DNA from: Lachnospiraceae bacterium KGMB03038 | Lineage (GTDB): Bacteria > Bacillota > Clostridia > Lachnospirales > Lachnospiraceae | Length of the DNA stretch: 64,000 bases | Assembly (NCBI GenBank): GCA_007361935.1 | Contig: CP041667.1 | Location: 1,013,501 to 1,077,500 of the forward strand | Direction of reading: 5' to 3' | Translations under genes and position numbers: made by a program | Shown here: in pieces, positions 50,868-59,314 of the stretch | Position numbering within the stretch: position 1 is the first letter of the stretch | Layout: every line of letters begins with the position of its first letter | Notes under the pieces: generated by a model | What the model saw: the letters and a program-made list of their open reading frames with translations, nothing else | The model's database searches: none | What the model was told of the DNA's origin: nothing

Positions 50868-52682
50868 ATGGCAGAGATAGATCAGAGCAAAATTCGTAAT
50901 TTTTGTATCATCGCCCATATCGACCACGGAAAATCCACGCTGGCGGACCGGATCATTGAGATGACGGGACTTTTGACCAGCAGGGAGATGCAGTCGCAGG
51001 TGCTGGACAATATGGAGCTGGAGCGGGAGAGAGGGATCACTATCAAAGCCCAGACAGTTCGGACAGTATACAAGGCTAAGGATGGAGAAGAATATATTTT
51101 CAATCTGATTGATACCCCAGGGCACGTGGACTTTAACTATGAGGTATCCAGAAGCCTGGCGGCCTGCGACGGCGCGATCCTGGTGGTGGATGCGGCTCAG
51201 GGGGTGGAAGCCCAGACTCTGGCGAATGTATATCTGGCGCTGGATCATGATCTGGACGTGATGCCGGTCATCAATAAGATAGACCTTCCAAGCGCGGAAC
51301 CAGAGCGGGTGATCGAGGAGATCGAGGACGTGATCGGGATCGAAGCTTCCGATGCGCCCCAGATTTCCGCGAAGACGGGGCTGAATGTGGATCAGGTTCT
51401 GGAACAGGTGGTGGAAAAGATCCCGGCGCCCCAAGGCGATCCCAATGCGCCGCTGAAAGCTCTGATCTTCGATTCCGTCTATGATTCTTATAAAGGTGTG
51501 ATCGTGTTCTGCCGGATCAAAGACGGAGTGGTGAAAAAAGGTACGCCGATCCGGATGATGGCTACAGGAGCCAAGGCGGAAGTGGTGGAAGTAGGTTATT
51601 TTGGGGCTGGCCAGCTGATCCCCTGTGAAGAACTGAGCGCGGGCATGGTAGGCTATATTACTGCCAGCCTGAAGAATGTGAAAGAAACCAGAGTTGGAGA
51701 TACAGTGACCAACGCCCAGAATCCCTGTGCGGAGCCTCTGCCTGGATATCGGAAGGTCAATCCTATGGTGTACTGCGGCATGTATCCGGCGGATGGGGCG
51801 AAGTATCCGGATCTGAGAGACGCGCTGGAAAAATTGCAGTTAAACGATGCGTCTCTTCAGTTTGAACCGGAGACTTCAGTGGCTCTCGGCTTTGGGTTCC
51901 GATGCGGCTTCTTGGGGCTTTTGCACCTGGAGATCATCCAGGAGCGGCTGGAACGGGAATATAACCTGGATCTTGTAACAACGGCGCCCAGCGTTATTTA
52001 TAAGGTTTATAAGACGGATGGCGAAGTGATCGATCTGACGAATCCCACCAATCTGCCGGATCCATCGGAGATTGATTACATGGAAGAGCCGGTGGTGAAA
52101 GCGGAGATCATGGTGACGTCAGAGTACATCGGATCTATCATGGATCTGTGCCAGGAGCGGCGGGGCGTGTACGAGGGAATGGAATACATTGAAGAGACCC
52201 GTGCGGTCCTGCGTTATAAGCTTCCGCTCAACGAGATCATTTATGATTTCTTTGACGCTCTCAAATCCCGGTCCAGAGGGTATGCTTCCTTTGATTATGA
52301 GCTGGCCGGCTACGAGCAGTCTGAATTAGTGAAGCTGGATATCCTGATCAACAAGGAAGAAGTGGACGCGCTGTCCTTCATTGTCCACGGGGATACGGCT
52401 TATGAGAGAGGCCGGAAGATGTGCGAGAAGCTCAAAGAAGAGATTCCGCGCCAGCTTTTCGAGATTCCGATCCAGGCGGCGATCGGCAGTAAGATCATTG
52501 CCAGGGAGACCGTGCGCGCTCTGCGCAAAGACGTGCTGGCCAAATGTTACGGCGGAGATATCACCCGGAAGAAGAAGCTTTTGGAGAAGCAAAAAGAAGG
52601 AAAGAAGCGGATGCGCCAGGTGGGCAATGTAGAGATTCCGCAGAAGGCCTTTATGAGCGTTTTGAAGCTGGATGATAAATAA
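50868..52682 (+). CDS. lepA: Elongation factor 4 (LepA)
   Basis: A 604-residue translational GTPase. GTP-binding motifs: AHIDHGKSTL (G1), RGITIKAQ (G2), DTPGHVDF (G3), NKIDLP (G4). LepA hallmarks follow: PGYRKVNPMVYCGMYPADGAKYPDLRDALEKLQLNDASL and the unique C-terminal domain (CYGGDITRKKKLLEKQKEGKKRM). It acts on stalled or mistranslocated ribosomes. Ribosome site GAAAGGAC. It precedes hemW by 13 bases; lepA-hemW is a widespread gene pair. Confidence 0.98.
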   Translation: MAEIDQSKIRNFCIIAHIDHGKSTLADRIIEMTGLLTSREMQSQVLDNMELERERGITIKAQTVRTVYKAKDGEEYIFNLIDTPGHVDFNYEVSRSLAACDGAILVVDAAQGVEAQTLANVYLALDHDLDVMPVINKIDLPSAEPERVIEEIEDVIGIEASDAPQISAKTGLNVDQVLEQVVEKIPAPQGDPNAPLKALIFDSVYDSYKGVIVFCRIKDGVVKKGTPIRMMATGAKAEVVEVGYFGAGQLIPCEELSAGMVGYITASLKNVKETRVGDTVTNAQNPCAEPLPGYRKVNPMVYCGMYPADGAKYPDLRDALEKLQLNDASLQFEPETSVALGFGFRCGFLGLLHLEIIQERLEREYNLDLVTTAPSVIYKVYKTDGEVIDLTNPTNLPDPSEIDYMEEPVVKAEIMVTSEYIGSIMDLCQERRGVYEGMEYIEETRAVLRYKLPLNEIIYDFFDALKSRSRGYASFDYELAGYEQSELVKLDILINKEEVDALSFIVHGDTAYERGRKMCEKLKEEIPRQLFEIPIQAAIGSKIIARETVRALRKDVLAKCYGGDITRKKKLLEKQKEGKKRMRQVGNVEIPQKAFMSVLKLDDK

Positions 52683-52695
52683 GAGAGGTTCTTGT

Positions 52696-53787
52696 ATGAA
52701 ACCCTTAGAATTATATCTTCATATTCCTTTTTGCGTCAGCAAGTGTAAATACTGTGATTTCCTGTCCGCTCCGGCCGGTGAGGAGGAGCGGCAGGCCTAT
52801 GTGGAAAACCTTTGCCGGAAGATCCGTTCCTACGGAGAACTGGCAGAGGTTTCTTCGGTTGTCAGCATTTTTCTGGGCGGCGGTACGCCGTCCATCCTGA
52901 AAGCAGAGCAGACAGAAGCGATTTTTCAGGCGATCCGGGAGACATTTGCCTTGGCGGAAGATGCGGAGATCACTACCGAGATGAATCCGGGGACGGTGAC
53001 GCGGGAAAAACTGAAAACATACCGGAAGGTGGGCATCAACCGGCTGAGTATCGGCCTGCAGTCCATGGATGACCAAGAGTTAAAGATGTTGGGAAGGATC
53101 CATACCGTTCAGGATTTCCTGGATACTTACCGGCTTGCCAGAGAGGAAGGCTTTAGGAATATCAATGTGGACTTGATCTCGGCGATCCCTTATCAGACGG
53201 TGGAAAGCTGGGATCAGACTCTTAGGAGGACGGCGGAGCTTGGGCCGGAGCATATTTCCGCCTACAGCCTGATCATCGAGGAAGGAACGCCTTTCTATGA
53301 GCGATACGGAGAAGGGGGGCACGCAGATGAACTGCCCGGTGAAGAAGCAGAGCGGCAGATGTATTACGATACAGCCAGGATTCTGGCGTCCTACGGATAT
53401 CACCGCTATGAGATCTCCAATTATGCGAAGAAGGGGTACGAGTGCAGGCATAACCTGGGATACTGGAACCGGACCGACTACCTGGGCATCGGGAGCGGAG
53501 CCGCTTCTTTGATCGATAACCGCCGCTGGGCAGAGGGTGAAGAGCCACAGGAGCTGACCCTGCAGGAACAGATGGAAGAATACATGTTTCTGGGCTTGAG
53601 GAAAACGGAAGGAGTGTCGCTGGAACAGTTTGCGGAGAATTTCGGAAGTTCTATGGACCGTGTATACAAAGAGGTGCTGGAGCGGATGTACCGCCTGGGA
53701 TTGATGGAGAAAAAAGGAGAGTATGTGCGGTTGACCGAGCGAGGGATCGATGTCAGCAATTCAGTGATGAGCGAGTTCTTGTTGTAA
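52696..53787 (+). CDS. hemW: Radical SAM heme chaperone HemW
   Basis: A 363-residue radical SAM protein. The cluster cysteines are C13-x3-C17-x2-C20 in FCVSKCKYC. The HNxxYW motif (HNLGYW, in ECRHNLGYWNRTDYLGIG) separates HemW from true coproporphyrinogen oxidase HemN. HemW binds heme and transfers it to apoproteins. Start 52696 has AGAGAGG 7 bases upstream. The stop codon (TAA 53785-53787) overlaps the first bases of a 42-base perfect palindrome. Confidence 0.95.
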   Translation: MKPLELYLHIPFCVSKCKYCDFLSAPAGEEERQAYVENLCRKIRSYGELAEVSSVVSIFLGGGTPSILKAEQTEAIFQAIRETFALAEDAEITTEMNPGTVTREKLKTYRKVGINRLSIGLQSMDDQELKMLGRIHTVQDFLDTYRLAREEGFRNINVDLISAIPYQTVESWDQTLRRTAELGPEHISAYSLIIEEGTPFYERYGEGGHADELPGEEAERQMYYDTARILASYGYHRYEISNYAKKGYECRHNLGYWNRTDYLGIGSGAASLIDNRRWAEGEEPQELTLQEQMEEYMFLGLRKTEGVSLEQFAENFGSSMDRVYKEVLERMYRLGLMEKKGEYVRLTERGIDVSNSVMSEFLL

Positions 53788-53827
53788 TTGGGGACGGGGG
53801 ATTTTTAAAAATCCCCCGTCCCCAATT
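53786..53827. repeat. REP-like perfect 42-base palindrome (GGGGACGGGGGATTTTT type)
   Basis: Two exact 21-base arms with no loop (centre between 53806 and 53807). It overlaps the hemW stop on the plus strand and supplies the last seven codons and stop (QLGTGDF-TAA) of the convergent PEP/pyruvate-binding gene on the minus strand. As RNA it folds to a long hairpin that may end both transcripts. It shares GGGGACG tips with 21429-21475 and GGGACGGGGGA with 37241-37273. Confidence 0.92.
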
Positions 53828-56387
53828 GACATCCGCACATCGTTTTCCCGGATATTGGGTCGTTCCAATAATACAATTCTTCAGGCTCTGCCACCCGGAA
53901 CATGGGAAAGAGAGATTCCATATTTGGACAGATTTCCGGAAAGATGTTCCTGCATTGGATAAAAAGATCTGGATGATAGATTTTTGTTCGATGGTCGTTC
54001 CAAATAGCGCAGTAAAAGATACCTGCTTCGATCAGATCCTGGAACATATGGCTTCCATAACTTAGCTCCGGAAGGTATCCGGCCCCGCTGTCGGAGACTT
54101 CGCAGATGCCTCTAAACCCGGAGATATCCGCGAATCTGACGGGGACACCCAGCTCTGGGGAGGAGGTGCCCAGGCGGCCTGGAGATAAAAGGAGAAGATG
54201 TTTTCCTTTTCCCCGATAAAACCGATTGATTTGTCCTACTGCTTCTGCGGCCTGGGATTTCAGGCTGTAAGGATAGTTGTAGTAGGCTGTGGGGTCAATC
54301 TGGACGACAACATCAATCTTTTCTTTGACGGAATTTCCCATGGAAGAATTCTGAAGGGAAAAGAAGATGTCTTTGTCCGCCAATAAAGGGATCTCTACAG
54401 ATGATCCTTGATGACCGGTGTACAGAGGCCGGCATTGGAGCAGATTTATTACAAAACGGCCTTGTTCGTCCAGGTTGACGGTATATTCGATGTCTACCGG
54501 ATGTTCGTAAACCTTCTCCAGAGTATGGAGGATCTGCCGCATAATGTCTGTGAATTCTTTGTTTTCCAGAAGTTTCTGGCAGGTAATGAACCAGACCTGC
54601 CGGCGCCGGTTCATCCGTTCCAGGGAAGCTTCAGCCTCATAGTCTCTTTCCATAACCGCTTTTTTATACCACAGTGGGAGCTGCTCGATCAGAGAGTCGG
54701 CGGAAATGGTGACGAGAGCATTTTGGCTGGTGTCCAGAACATCCAGGTTCCTCTGGGAGAAACGATGCCTGTCTGCGGCAGTGCTGTGCATAGAGGCGGA
54801 AGGACGGTCCAGATTCGCCAGCCTGGGATAATCATTTTCTGTCCGGTCTACCGCTCGTGTCCCAAGTCCGGCCACGATCCTAAGAAGGCCTGCAGAGGGG
54901 TCCATATCGGAGTTCCAGCGATAAACGCTGTAGCTATAACCAACTCCGGCGGCGGATGGGAAGAAGTAAGGGCCGTGGTAGGAGCCGGAAACTCTTTGGA
55001 CCAGAACGGCCATTTGCTCATCGTGTTGTTCCAATCCTCTTTGCCTTCGATATTCCAAGGCGGAGAGATCCATGGTACTGGCGTAAACGGCGCGCACCGC
55101 ATCTTCGAAGGCCAAGAGACGCTCCTCCGGGGTACCCTGATTAACGCAGAAAACAGACTCGTATTTGCCGGCAAACGCATTCCCAAATCCGTCCTCCAGA
55201 AAGCTGGAAGAGCGGACGATGATCGGACTTTGCCCAAAATATTCGATGATAGACCGGAATTTCTCACGGATGTCAGGAGGAAAAGTTCCAGACAAGAGGG
55301 CGTTCCTCAGGTCTTGAGCCTTCTTAAAGTACCCGTCCTACGTCCGCTGGGCAATGCGGGTTTCCCAGCAGTTGTTGGAGACGATATAAGTATAGAAGAC
55401 ATCGGAACCGATATAAAAAGAATCATGAGGTTCCTGATGTGCCAAGTATTGAGGAAGATGCTGATGGACGATCTTGCGGGCAAGCAGCATGCCGCAGGCT
55501 TTCCCGCCGATAGAACCGCTTCCAGCCATTCGGTCCCGGATGAGAAAATAGTCTTTAGGAGAAAAGTACTTCTTGATCATTTCCTGCAGGCGGGAATCTC
55601 TGGTCAAAGTGCTTTCCAGAATCTGCTGTTCTGTGTCCAGGTCAAAAGTTCCTCTCCGATAAGCCTCTCTGGCCATGGAGAAGAAGCGGTCATGACTGTC
55701 ATAATTTTGGTCCGTCATTTCTGTTTCTTCCTCTTCCAGCAGCTGGTAATACCGGCTTAAGGCTACGCCGTCTTCTAAGGTGCGGAAGGCCCCGGACGCC
55801 TGGTCATAAGAGTGGGGAAGAAACATTTTGGCAGAATATCGGTTCCATACTTTGAGAGGGTGCAGATAGAGAGCGTCTCCGGTATGGACATCAAGAAGGA
55901 GCTGAGTGGTATCCCGTATCCTGGCTACAGCCTCATAGGAGTGGCGCCCCCGCAGGAGCGGGAAATAAGCTACGGTGTCCAGACGAAATAAGAAGGGACA
56001 GGTTACCTGGAAGAAATTCCCCATCATAAGATCTGTATACCAGGCAGATTGAAGGGAAGAGAGGCTGTCAAAAATGTAGAACGCGTCCCGTCCCTCTTTT
56101 GCGATGCATTGGTAAATGTCTACCGTAAACGCCTCAAACCCTTTATCCGGGTCGAATTCGCGGATTTTAAGGCCGGGACGCGGAGTCAGTAAAGGCTCAT
56201 GGCCCGCGAAGCGCATATAGATCAGATTACGCCCGTCCTGAATCGCCTGCCGGGCAAATGGCTCGGCAAAGAAGCGGAATTCTTCCAGGGCAGTCACACG
56301 CCACACTACATTGTCGCCCATGCGGATATGATCCAGTAGAGCATCTACGCCGGAGAACCCGCTGCTGATCTTGTCAAATGCACTCAT
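53805..56387 (-). pseudogene. PEP/pyruvate-binding domain protein interrupted by one in-frame TAG
   Basis: Reading from ATG 56387 (AAGGAGG 9 bases upstream), the frame continues to 53805 as 860 codons with a single TAG at codon 350 (55340-55338). Both sides stay in the same frame and are homologous-looking: before it, a KaiC/RecA-like N-terminal domain (SGVDALLDHIRMGDNVVW) and the start of a PPDK_N ATP-grasp domain (SGSIGGKACGMLLARKI); after it, the rest (IIVRSSSFLEDGFGNAFAGKYES to INLLQCRPLYTG). The stop splits the ATP-grasp fold, so the 349-residue product should be inactive. A TTG at 55295 with GAGGA upstream could restart translation. A point mutation or sequencing error is most likely; readthrough cannot be excluded. 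The last residues come from the palindrome. Confidence 0.82.
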
Positions 56388-56435
56388 AAGATATTCCTCC
56401 TTCTGCAAATGAAATAGGGTTTTTAGTTCAGACAT

Positions 56436-56470
56436 GAAAAAAGGACGCGCAGAACTTCTGCGGCGCCCTT
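56436..56470 (-). terminator. Terminator after the minus-strand RpiR-type gene
   Basis: On the minus strand AAGGGCGCCGCAGAA pairs with TTCTGCGCGTCC around one base (with a small bulge), followed by TTTTTT. It separates the regulator from the interrupted PEP/pyruvate-binding gene. Confidence 0.85.
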
Positions 56471-56504
56471 GCCGGTCGTGTTTTCTCTTATTATATCAGA
56501 ATTA

Positions 56505-57362
56505 CTAGTAATTTCCAAGTTCTCCTAAGTAACGGTCGATCTTTTTCAGCCGCTTCTCAATGCCCTTTACTTGATGGCTGATCACGTCCAACAGGATTTC
56601 CGCCGCAAACTGGGGAGCGATCATTGAATTAAAAAAAGTACTGCTGTCTACCGGAACTGTGATCAGGGCGGAAGCGTACGGGGCCAGCAGGGCGCTTGGC
56701 TTATCGGTGATGACTACGATGGAAGCGCCGGCTTCCTTGGCCATTTCCACAACACAGCGGTCCACAGATGAATACCTGGGGAAACTAAATACGATCAGGC
56801 AGTCGTCCTTGGTGATGCTGCAGATATGATCGATTGGACTGATGGAGCTGGAAGCGGTGGTTTCCACGTTTGGAAGCATGTGCTTCAGATATAGAAGAAA
56901 ATAATCGCCAAGACAGGCGTTCCCGCGGGTGGCAACAATATATCTGCGCCGGGCCTTGATGATCAGCCCGGCGGCTTCGCGAAAAGAAGCGCTGGTATTG
57001 TTGACGAAAACGGTTTCTAGATTTTTGGCGGCATTATTGAAATGGAGCTGGATATATTCAGAATCTTTCCCAAGCTTTGAGGCCTTGGCAGCCCGCTGGG
57101 AAGGGACGGTAATAGAACTGGAAATGTTTAAAACCTTCCCCTGATAGCTTTTCCTCAGCGCTTTTTGGAAATCCATAAATCCGGAGAACCCAAGAGAGCG
57201 GCTGAAGCGGATAACGGAAGATTCGCTGACGGAAAGCTTTTGGGCAATTTCTGTGGAGGTCATAAAGCAAGCCTCGGAGGAGTTGTCGAGGATAAATTCC
57301 GCGATGGTCTTCTGTGTTTTGGTCAGATTTGCGTTGTGGATTAGTTCGTGTAGTTCTTTCAT
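56505..57362 (-). CDS. MurR/RpiR family transcriptional regulator, second copy
   Basis: A 285-residue regulator with N-terminal HTH (EIAQKLSVSESSVIRFSRSLGFSGFMDFQKAL) and C-terminal SIS domain at about 120-260 (YIVATRGNACLGDYFLLYLKHM and CLIVFSFPRYSS). It is not a close copy of the one at 226: the HTH and SIS sequences differ throughout. It is divergent from ald with 288 bases between, so alanine dehydrogenase is its most likely target. The effector may be a sugar phosphate or another ligand; RpiR regulators of amino-acid genes exist. Start ATG set by position after TCCGGAGGCATTT on the minus strand. Confidence 0.9.
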   Translation of the reverse strand: MKELHELIHNANLTKTQKTIAEFILDNSSEACFMTSTEIAQKLSVSESSVIRFSRSLGFSGFMDFQKALRKSYQGKVLNISSSITVPSQRAAKASKLGKDSEYIQLHFNNAAKNLETVFVNNTSASFREAAGLIIKARRRYIVATRGNACLGDYFLLYLKHMLPNVETTASSSISPIDHICSITKDDCLIVFSFPRYSSVDRCVVEMAKEAGASIVVITDKPSALLAPYASALITVPVDSSTFFNSMIAPQFAAEILLDVISHQVKGIEKRLKKIDRYLGELGNY

Positions 57363-57498
57363 AGGTTAAATGCCTCCGGTGATGCGTTCTATTCTATGAT
57401 AATTTAATCACGAATCCTGCAAAGATGCAAGGAAATTGTAAAGACAATTTGAAAAAACTACCCGTATTCAAAAGGATTTGTGAAAAAAATAACTTTTA

Positions 57499-57530
57499 TT
57501 GAATAATAGAGAACCTTATGTTACTATAAT
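57499..57530 (+). promoter_or_regulatory. Possible ald promoter
   Basis: TATAAT (57525-57530) is clear; TTGAAT (57499-57504) is 20 bases upstream, too far for a good -35, so the promoter may depend on an activator. The leader hairpin begins 9 bases after the -10. Confidence 0.5.
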
Positions 57531-57539
57531 TTTAAAGAC

Positions 57540-57591
57540 AAATGAATAATATTCTTCACAAAAGAAACTTTGTGAAAAATATTGTTCATTT
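57540..57591 (+). promoter_or_regulatory. Long inverted repeat in the ald leader
   Basis: Arms 57540-57562 and 57569-57591 (23 bases each) pair with one mismatch and one wobble around a 6-base loop; inner part TTCACAAA/TTTGTGAA. It lies between the -10 and the start codon with no U-tract, so it is more likely a regulator-binding site or mRNA structure than a terminator. Confidence 0.75.
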
Positions 57592-57650
57592 ACTTTCTGC
57601 ACACTGCGGAAGCGGAACGGAAAATTTTTAAATTTAGGAGGTAGAGATAA

Positions 57651-58769
57651 GTGAAAGTAGGATGTGTAAAAGAAATCAAAAACAATGAATTTCGTGTGGG
57701 TATGACTCCTGACAATGTAAAGATTTATGTTGGAGCGGGACACGAGGTTTATATCGAAAAAGGCGCTGGAGTCGGTTCCGGATTTACCGATGATGAATAT
57801 GCGGCAGCCGGAGCGAAGATGATCGATACGGCTAAGGAAGTATGGGATACAGTAGAAATGATGATCAAGGTTAAAGAGCCTCTGCCGGAAGAGTATCCGC
57901 TGTTCCACGAGGGACTGATCCTCTATACATATCTGCACCTGGCGGCGGACAAACCGCAGACAGATGCTCTGTTGAACGGCAAAGTAAAAGGTGTCGCTTA
58001 TGAGACCTTATTTGATCCAAAACAGGGCGGACTTCCGCTGCTTGCTCCTATGAGCCAGATCGCCGGACGTTTGAGTATCCAGGAAGGCGCGAAATATCTT
58101 GAGAAGACATTCGGCGGAGAAGGTGTTCTCCTTGCTGGTGTTCCGGGAACTCCGAAAGCAAATATCGTAATCCTGGGCGGCGGTAATGTAGGAACAAACG
58201 CATGTAAGATCGCGGTAGGCATGGGCGCAAATGTAACGATCATGGACATCAGCCTTCCAAGACTGGCTTATCTGGATGACCTGTTTGGAGCGCGGGTACA
58301 GACTCTTGTTTCCAATGACGCCAACATCGAGAAAGCTGTTAAAGAGGCGGATCTGGTGATCGGTTCTGTTCTGATCCCAGGAAAAGCCGCTCCGAAGATC
58401 TTTAAGAAGAAATACCTCAAAGAAATGAAGCCAGGCGCTGTATTCGTTGACGTTGCGGTTGACCAGGGCGGATGCGGTGAGACCACAAAGGTAACTTATC
58501 ACGACGATCCGATCTTCGTTGAAGATGGCGTAGTTCACTACTGTGTAGGAAATATGCCGGGAGCTGTTCCGAGAACATCTACGATCGCTTTGACCAACGC
58601 GACCGTATTCTACGGACTGCAGATCGCGAACAAAGGATTGGAGCAGGCATGTAAAGATAATGAAGTGATCTACTCTGCGATCAATACTTATGACGGCAAA
58701 CTGACCTGCAAGAACGTTGCGGACAGCTTTGACTGCTATGAATATGTAGACATTAAGACTCTGTGTTAA
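57651..58769 (+). CDS. ald: Alanine dehydrogenase
   Basis: A 372-residue NAD-dependent enzyme that reversibly deaminates L-alanine to pyruvate and ammonia. The N-terminus MKVGCVKEIKNNEFRVGMTP is the family signature; catalytic Lys and His fall in MIKVKEPLPEEY and LILYTYLHLAAD; the Rossmann motif is VILGGGNVGTNACKIA. Length matches Ald hexamers. GTG start at 57651 with TAGGAGG and 9-base spacing. Codon use is biased as in ppdK, suggesting high expression. A long hairpin lies in its leader and an RpiR regulator is divergent. Confidence 0.97.
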   Translation: MKVGCVKEIKNNEFRVGMTPDNVKIYVGAGHEVYIEKGAGVGSGFTDDEYAAAGAKMIDTAKEVWDTVEMMIKVKEPLPEEYPLFHEGLILYTYLHLAADKPQTDALLNGKVKGVAYETLFDPKQGGLPLLAPMSQIAGRLSIQEGAKYLEKTFGGEGVLLAGVPGTPKANIVILGGGNVGTNACKIAVGMGANVTIMDISLPRLAYLDDLFGARVQTLVSNDANIEKAVKEADLVIGSVLIPGKAAPKIFKKKYLKEMKPGAVFVDVAVDQGGCGETTKVTYHDDPIFVEDGVVHYCVGNMPGAVPRTSTIALTNATVFYGLQIANKGLEQACKDNEVIYSAINTYDGKLTCKNVADSFDCYEYVDIKTLC

Positions 58770-58822
58770 TGACCGACACTTATCTTAGAAATTTCCAAAC
58801 TTAATTCCTTCAAAGTTGCGAG

Positions 58823-58855
58823 AAGGGGCCTGCGGCGAAAAGCCGCGGGTCCCTT
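58823..58855 (+). terminator. Stem-loop terminator after ald
   Basis: AAGGGGCCTGCGGC (58823-58836) pairs with GCCGCGGGTCCCTT (58842-58855) as a 14-bp stem with two wobbles; the U-tract is short (TTTGCGCTTCT). Confidence 0.75.
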
Positions 58856-58873
58856 TGCGCTTCTAAAAACAAC

Positions 58874-58902
58874 TTGCTTTCCTATGCCACGTGTGCTAAT
58901 GT
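58874..58902 (+). promoter_or_regulatory. Promoter for the GntR-clpC operon
   Basis: TTGCTT (58874-58879), 17-base spacer, TAATGT (58897-58902) with upstream TGC. No CtsR heptad repeat is seen here. Confidence 0.55.
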
Positions 58903-58930
58903 ATATATAACAAAAGAAAAAGGTGATTTT

Positions 58931-59314
58931 ATGATAATAGAAATCGATTTTAACAGTGACGAGGCAATCTATGTGCAATTGCAGAATCAGATCATTATGG
59001 GGATTGCTACAGCGACGATCCATGAGGGAGATACATTGCCCTCTGTCCGGCAGCTGGCTGATATGGTAGGAATCAATATGCATACAGTCAATAAAGCTTA
59101 TTCTGTTTTGAAGCAGGAAGGGTTTATTCAGCTTGACCGGCGAAGAGGCGCGGTGATCGCCATTGATGCCAATAAGGCTCAGACGCTTTTGGAGCTGAAG
59201 AGGCAGCTGCGGATTCTGCTGGCCAAAGGGAGTTGTAAAAACATTTCCCGTGAAGAGGCGCACGAGCTGGTAGATGAGATTTTTGACGAGTATAGAAAGG
59301 GAAGGACAGAATGA
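58931..59314 (+). CDS. YtrA-type GntR family regulator upstream of clpC
   Basis: A 127-residue regulator. The winged helix is standard GntR (IYVQLQNQIIMGIATATIHEGDTLPSVRQLADMVGINMHTVNKAYSVLKQEGFI), and the short C-terminal tail of about 45 residues without an effector domain is typical of the YtrA subfamily. Start at 58931 set by AAAAAGGTGATTTT; an upstream ATG at 58874 falls in the promoter. It overlaps clpC by 4 bases (ATGA), so the two are coupled and it probably controls its own operon. Confidence 0.9.
   Translation: MIIEIDFNSDEAIYVQLQNQIIMGIATATIHEGDTLPSVRQLADMVGINMHTVNKAYSVLKQEGFIQLDRRRGAVIAIDANKAQTLLELKRQLRILLAKGSCKNISREEAHELVDEIFDEYRKGRTE

Noticed and set aside
55338..55340. Pyrrolysine recoding of the TAG
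   Set aside because: No pyl genes or PYLIS-like structure are in the window, and other genes here do not show internal TAG. Kept only as a remote possibility.
55293..55345. Frameshift as the cause of the split PEP/pyruvate-binding gene
   Set aside because: Both halves are in the same frame; only a TAG separates them, so a base substitution is enough.
54408..55760. A 450-codon plus-strand open frame opposite the PEP/pyruvate-binding gene
   Set aside because: The translated product shows no protein-like domains, while the minus strand carries clear ATP-grasp motifs in a continuous frame.
58770..58930. CtsR operator upstream of the GntR-clpC operon
   Set aside because: No GGTCAAA direct repeat is seen on either strand in this interval.
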